NCBI GenBank assembly: GCA_021826035.1
Contig: JAKBBE010000138.1
Coordinates: 1-6,994, forward strand
Source of the DNA: Pseudomonadota bacterium
Lineage (GTDB): Bacteria > Pseudomonadota > Gammaproteobacteria > Steroidobacterales > Steroidobacteraceae
Reading direction: 5' to 3'
DNA: 6,994 nt
This document shows, piece after piece, positions 5,334-6,994 of the stretch. The translations under genes were made by a program, and so were the position numbers. The notes under the pieces were generated by a model. That model made no database searches. It was not told the origin of the DNA and was given only the letters and a program-made list of their open reading frames with translations. Position 1 is the stretch's first letter, and each line of letters starts with the position of its first letter.

Positions 5334-6994
5334 ATGAACCGAATTTGGCTGCAGTCGTATCCTCCCGGCGTTCCTCCCGAAGTCGACCTGAAGCGGCTGA
5401 GTTCCCTCGGGGAACTGGTGGATCATGCCTGTACGGCGTACCGCGAACTGCCGGCGTACGAGCAGTTCGGCACGACGCTCAGCTACGGGGAGCTCGATGA
5501 GCTCAGTCGCGCCTTTGCGGCCTGGCTGCAATCGGTCGGGCTCGCCAAGGGCGACCGGATCGCCATCATGCTGCCGAATTGCCTGCAGTATCCGGTAGTG
5601 CTCTTTGGCGCGCTGCGCGCCGGCCTAGTGGTGGTCAATACCAATCCACTCTACACGGGGCGCGAACTGGCGCACCAGCTCGAGGATTCCGGGGCGCTGG
5701 CGATCGTGGTGTTGGAGAACTTCGCCCACGTCGTCGAAGAAGTGGTGCCGCATACCCAGCTGAAGCACGTTCTGGTGACGGCGGTGGGTGATCTGTTGCC
5801 CAAACCGAAGTCTTGGCTGGTCAACTTCATCGTGCGGTACCGCCGCAAGCAAGTTCCGCCGTGGCATATTCCGCAGGCCGTGGCGCTGCGCAGCGTGCTG
5901 CGTGCGGGGCGCGCCCTGCATTTTCGTCCGGCGCCGCTCGGTAGCGATGATCTGGCCTTCCTGCAATATACGGGCGGGACGACCGGCGTTGCCAAGGGCG
6001 CCATGCTGACGCATGGCAATCTCTGTGCCAACCTGCTGCAGGCGCTCGCCTGGATCGACGGCTACTTCTCGGGCGAGCCCGGCACGCTGATCACAGCGAT
6101 CCCGCTGTATCACGTGTTCGCCCTGACTGCGAATTGCCTGCTGTTTGCGTACCTGGGCTGGAAGAACGTGCTCATCATCAACGCGCGGGATTTCCCGGCG
6201 CTGGTCGCGGAGATGAAGCGCCACAAGTTCGAGTTCTTCAGTGGCGTCAATACGCTCTTCAACGCGCTACTGCATACGCCGGGTTTCGCTGAGGTGGATT
6301 TCAGTGAGCTGAAAATCACGCTGGGTGGGGGTATGGCCGTTCAGGCCGCCGTGGCGCAGCGTTGGAAGGAAGTCACGGGTAAGATCCTCAGTCAGGCCTG
6401 GGGGTTGACCGAGACATCCCCCGCGGTCGCGATCAATCCTATCGGGGATGACTTCAACGGTTCGGTGGGACTGCCCATTCCTTCGACCGAAGTGACGATC
6501 AAGGACGACGCAGGCAATGACGTGCCGCTCGGCGAGCCTGGCGAGGTCTGCGTGCGCGGACCGCAGGTGATGCGCGGCTACTGGAATCGACCGGATGAGA
6601 CCGCTGCGGTGCTGATGCCCGAGGGATGGCTGCGCACCGGAGATATCGGCTACATGAATCCGAAAGGATTCGTCTATCTGCAGGATCGCAAGAAGGACAT
6701 GATTCTGGTCTCTGGCTTCAACGTCTATCCGAATGAAGTCGAGGAGATCGCGGTGACGCACCCCGCAGTCCTCGAGGCCGCCGCGATCGCGCAGCCTGAT
6801 GAGCACTCCGGGGAGGTCGTCGCGCTGTTCGTGGTACCGAAGGATCCATCGGTCACCGCTCAGGACATCATCGATTTTTGTCGCAAATCACTGGCGGCGT
6901 ATAAAGTCCCGAAGCACGTCTATTTCCGCAAGGACTTGCCGAAGAGCAATGTGGGGAAGATCCTGCGCAAGGAATTGCGCGCCGAACTCATCGG
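5334..6994 (+). CDS. fadD: Long-chain fatty acid:CoA ligase FadD (3' end cut by window)
   Basis: ATP-dependent enzyme that joins fatty acids to CoA through an acyl-adenylate, usually at the inner face of the cytoplasmic membrane, feeding beta-oxidation. 553 codons are present and the frame runs off the window; E. coli FadD has 561 residues, so only a few are missing. The N-terminus (MNRIWLQSYPPGVPPEVD) aligns with E. coli FadD. Motifs in order: the ATP P-loop YTGGTTGVAKGAMLTH (212-227), IPLYHVFALT (256-265), WGLTE (356-360), TGDIG (435-439), the fatty-acyl-CoA-synthetase signature around DRKKDMILVSGFNVYPNE (451-468), and the adenylation lysine Lys542 in SNVGKILRKEL. All key residues are intact. 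The ATG start has AAGGGG 7 bases upstream (5321-5326). It is transcribed divergently from the cupin gene. Confidence 0.97.
   Translation, partial: MNRIWLQSYPPGVPPEVDLKRLSSLGELVDHACTAYRELPAYEQFGTTLSYGELDELSRAFAAWLQSVGLAKGDRIAIMLPNCLQYPVVLFGALRAGLVVVNTNPLYTGRELAHQLEDSGALAIVVLENFAHVVEEVVPHTQLKHVLVTAVGDLLPKPKSWLVNFIVRYRRKQVPPWHIPQAVALRSVLRAGRALHFRPAPLGSDDLAFLQYTGGTTGVAKGAMLTHGNLCANLLQALAWIDGYFSGEPGTLITAIPLYHVFALTANCLLFAYLGWKNVLIINARDFPALVAEMKRHKFEFFSGVNTLFNALLHTPGFAEVDFSELKITLGGGMAVQAAVAQRWKEVTGKILSQAWGLTETSPAVAINPIGDDFNGSVGLPIPSTEVTIKDDAGNDVPLGEPGEVCVRGPQVMRGYWNRPDETAAVLMPEGWLRTGDIGYMNPKGFVYLQDRKKDMILVSGFNVYPNEVEEIAVTHPAVLEAAAIAQPDEHSGEVVALFVVPKDPSVTAQDIIDFCRKSLAAYKVPKHVYFRKDLPKSNVGKILRKELRAELI

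Overview
The window is high-GC bacterial DNA, densely coded on both strands. It most likely comes from a gammaproteobacterium, perhaps the Xanthomonadales/Nevskiales/Steroidobacterales side. This rests on a FadD that follows Escherichia coli FadD almost motif for motif, an AlgR-type LytTR response regulator, and the codon use. The lineage is inference. There are five protein genes and no RNA gene, insertion sequence or CRISPR array that I can see.

Layout: (1) 26-1798, minus strand, a 590-residue acyl-CoA dehydrogenase of the large (about 600 aa) subfamily. (2) 1799-2182, a 384-base divergent intergenic region with an AT-rich patch, a long imperfect palindrome, and a perfect 9-bp hairpin beside three copies of a 10-base direct repeat. 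(3) 2183-3601, plus strand, a three-part protein: an unrecognised N-terminal domain, a Pro/Ala-rich linker and a degenerate EAL domain. The linker DNA contains a perfect 23-bp inverted repeat. (4) 3692-4531, plus strand, a complete LytTR response regulator, 90 bases downstream and probably in the same transcript. (5) 4547-5056, minus strand, a small cupin (Cupin_3 type), convergent with the regulator and only 15 bases from it, with a probable TTG start. (6) 5057-5333, a second divergent intergenic region. (7) 5334 to the window edge, plus strand, a long-chain fatty acid:CoA ligase (FadD), lacking only its last few codons.

How they may work together: FadD activates fatty acids to acyl-CoA and the acyl-CoA dehydrogenase starts beta-oxidation of acyl-CoA substrates, so the flanks carry lipid catabolism. 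The centre is a signalling pair: an EAL protein that has probably lost c-di-GMP hydrolysis but could still bind the nucleotide, followed by a DNA-binding response regulator with no histidine kinase nearby. Any link between the lipid genes and the signalling pair is inference. The least explained items are the degenerate EAL/LytTR pair, the 23-bp hairpin within its gene, and the repeat cluster upstream.
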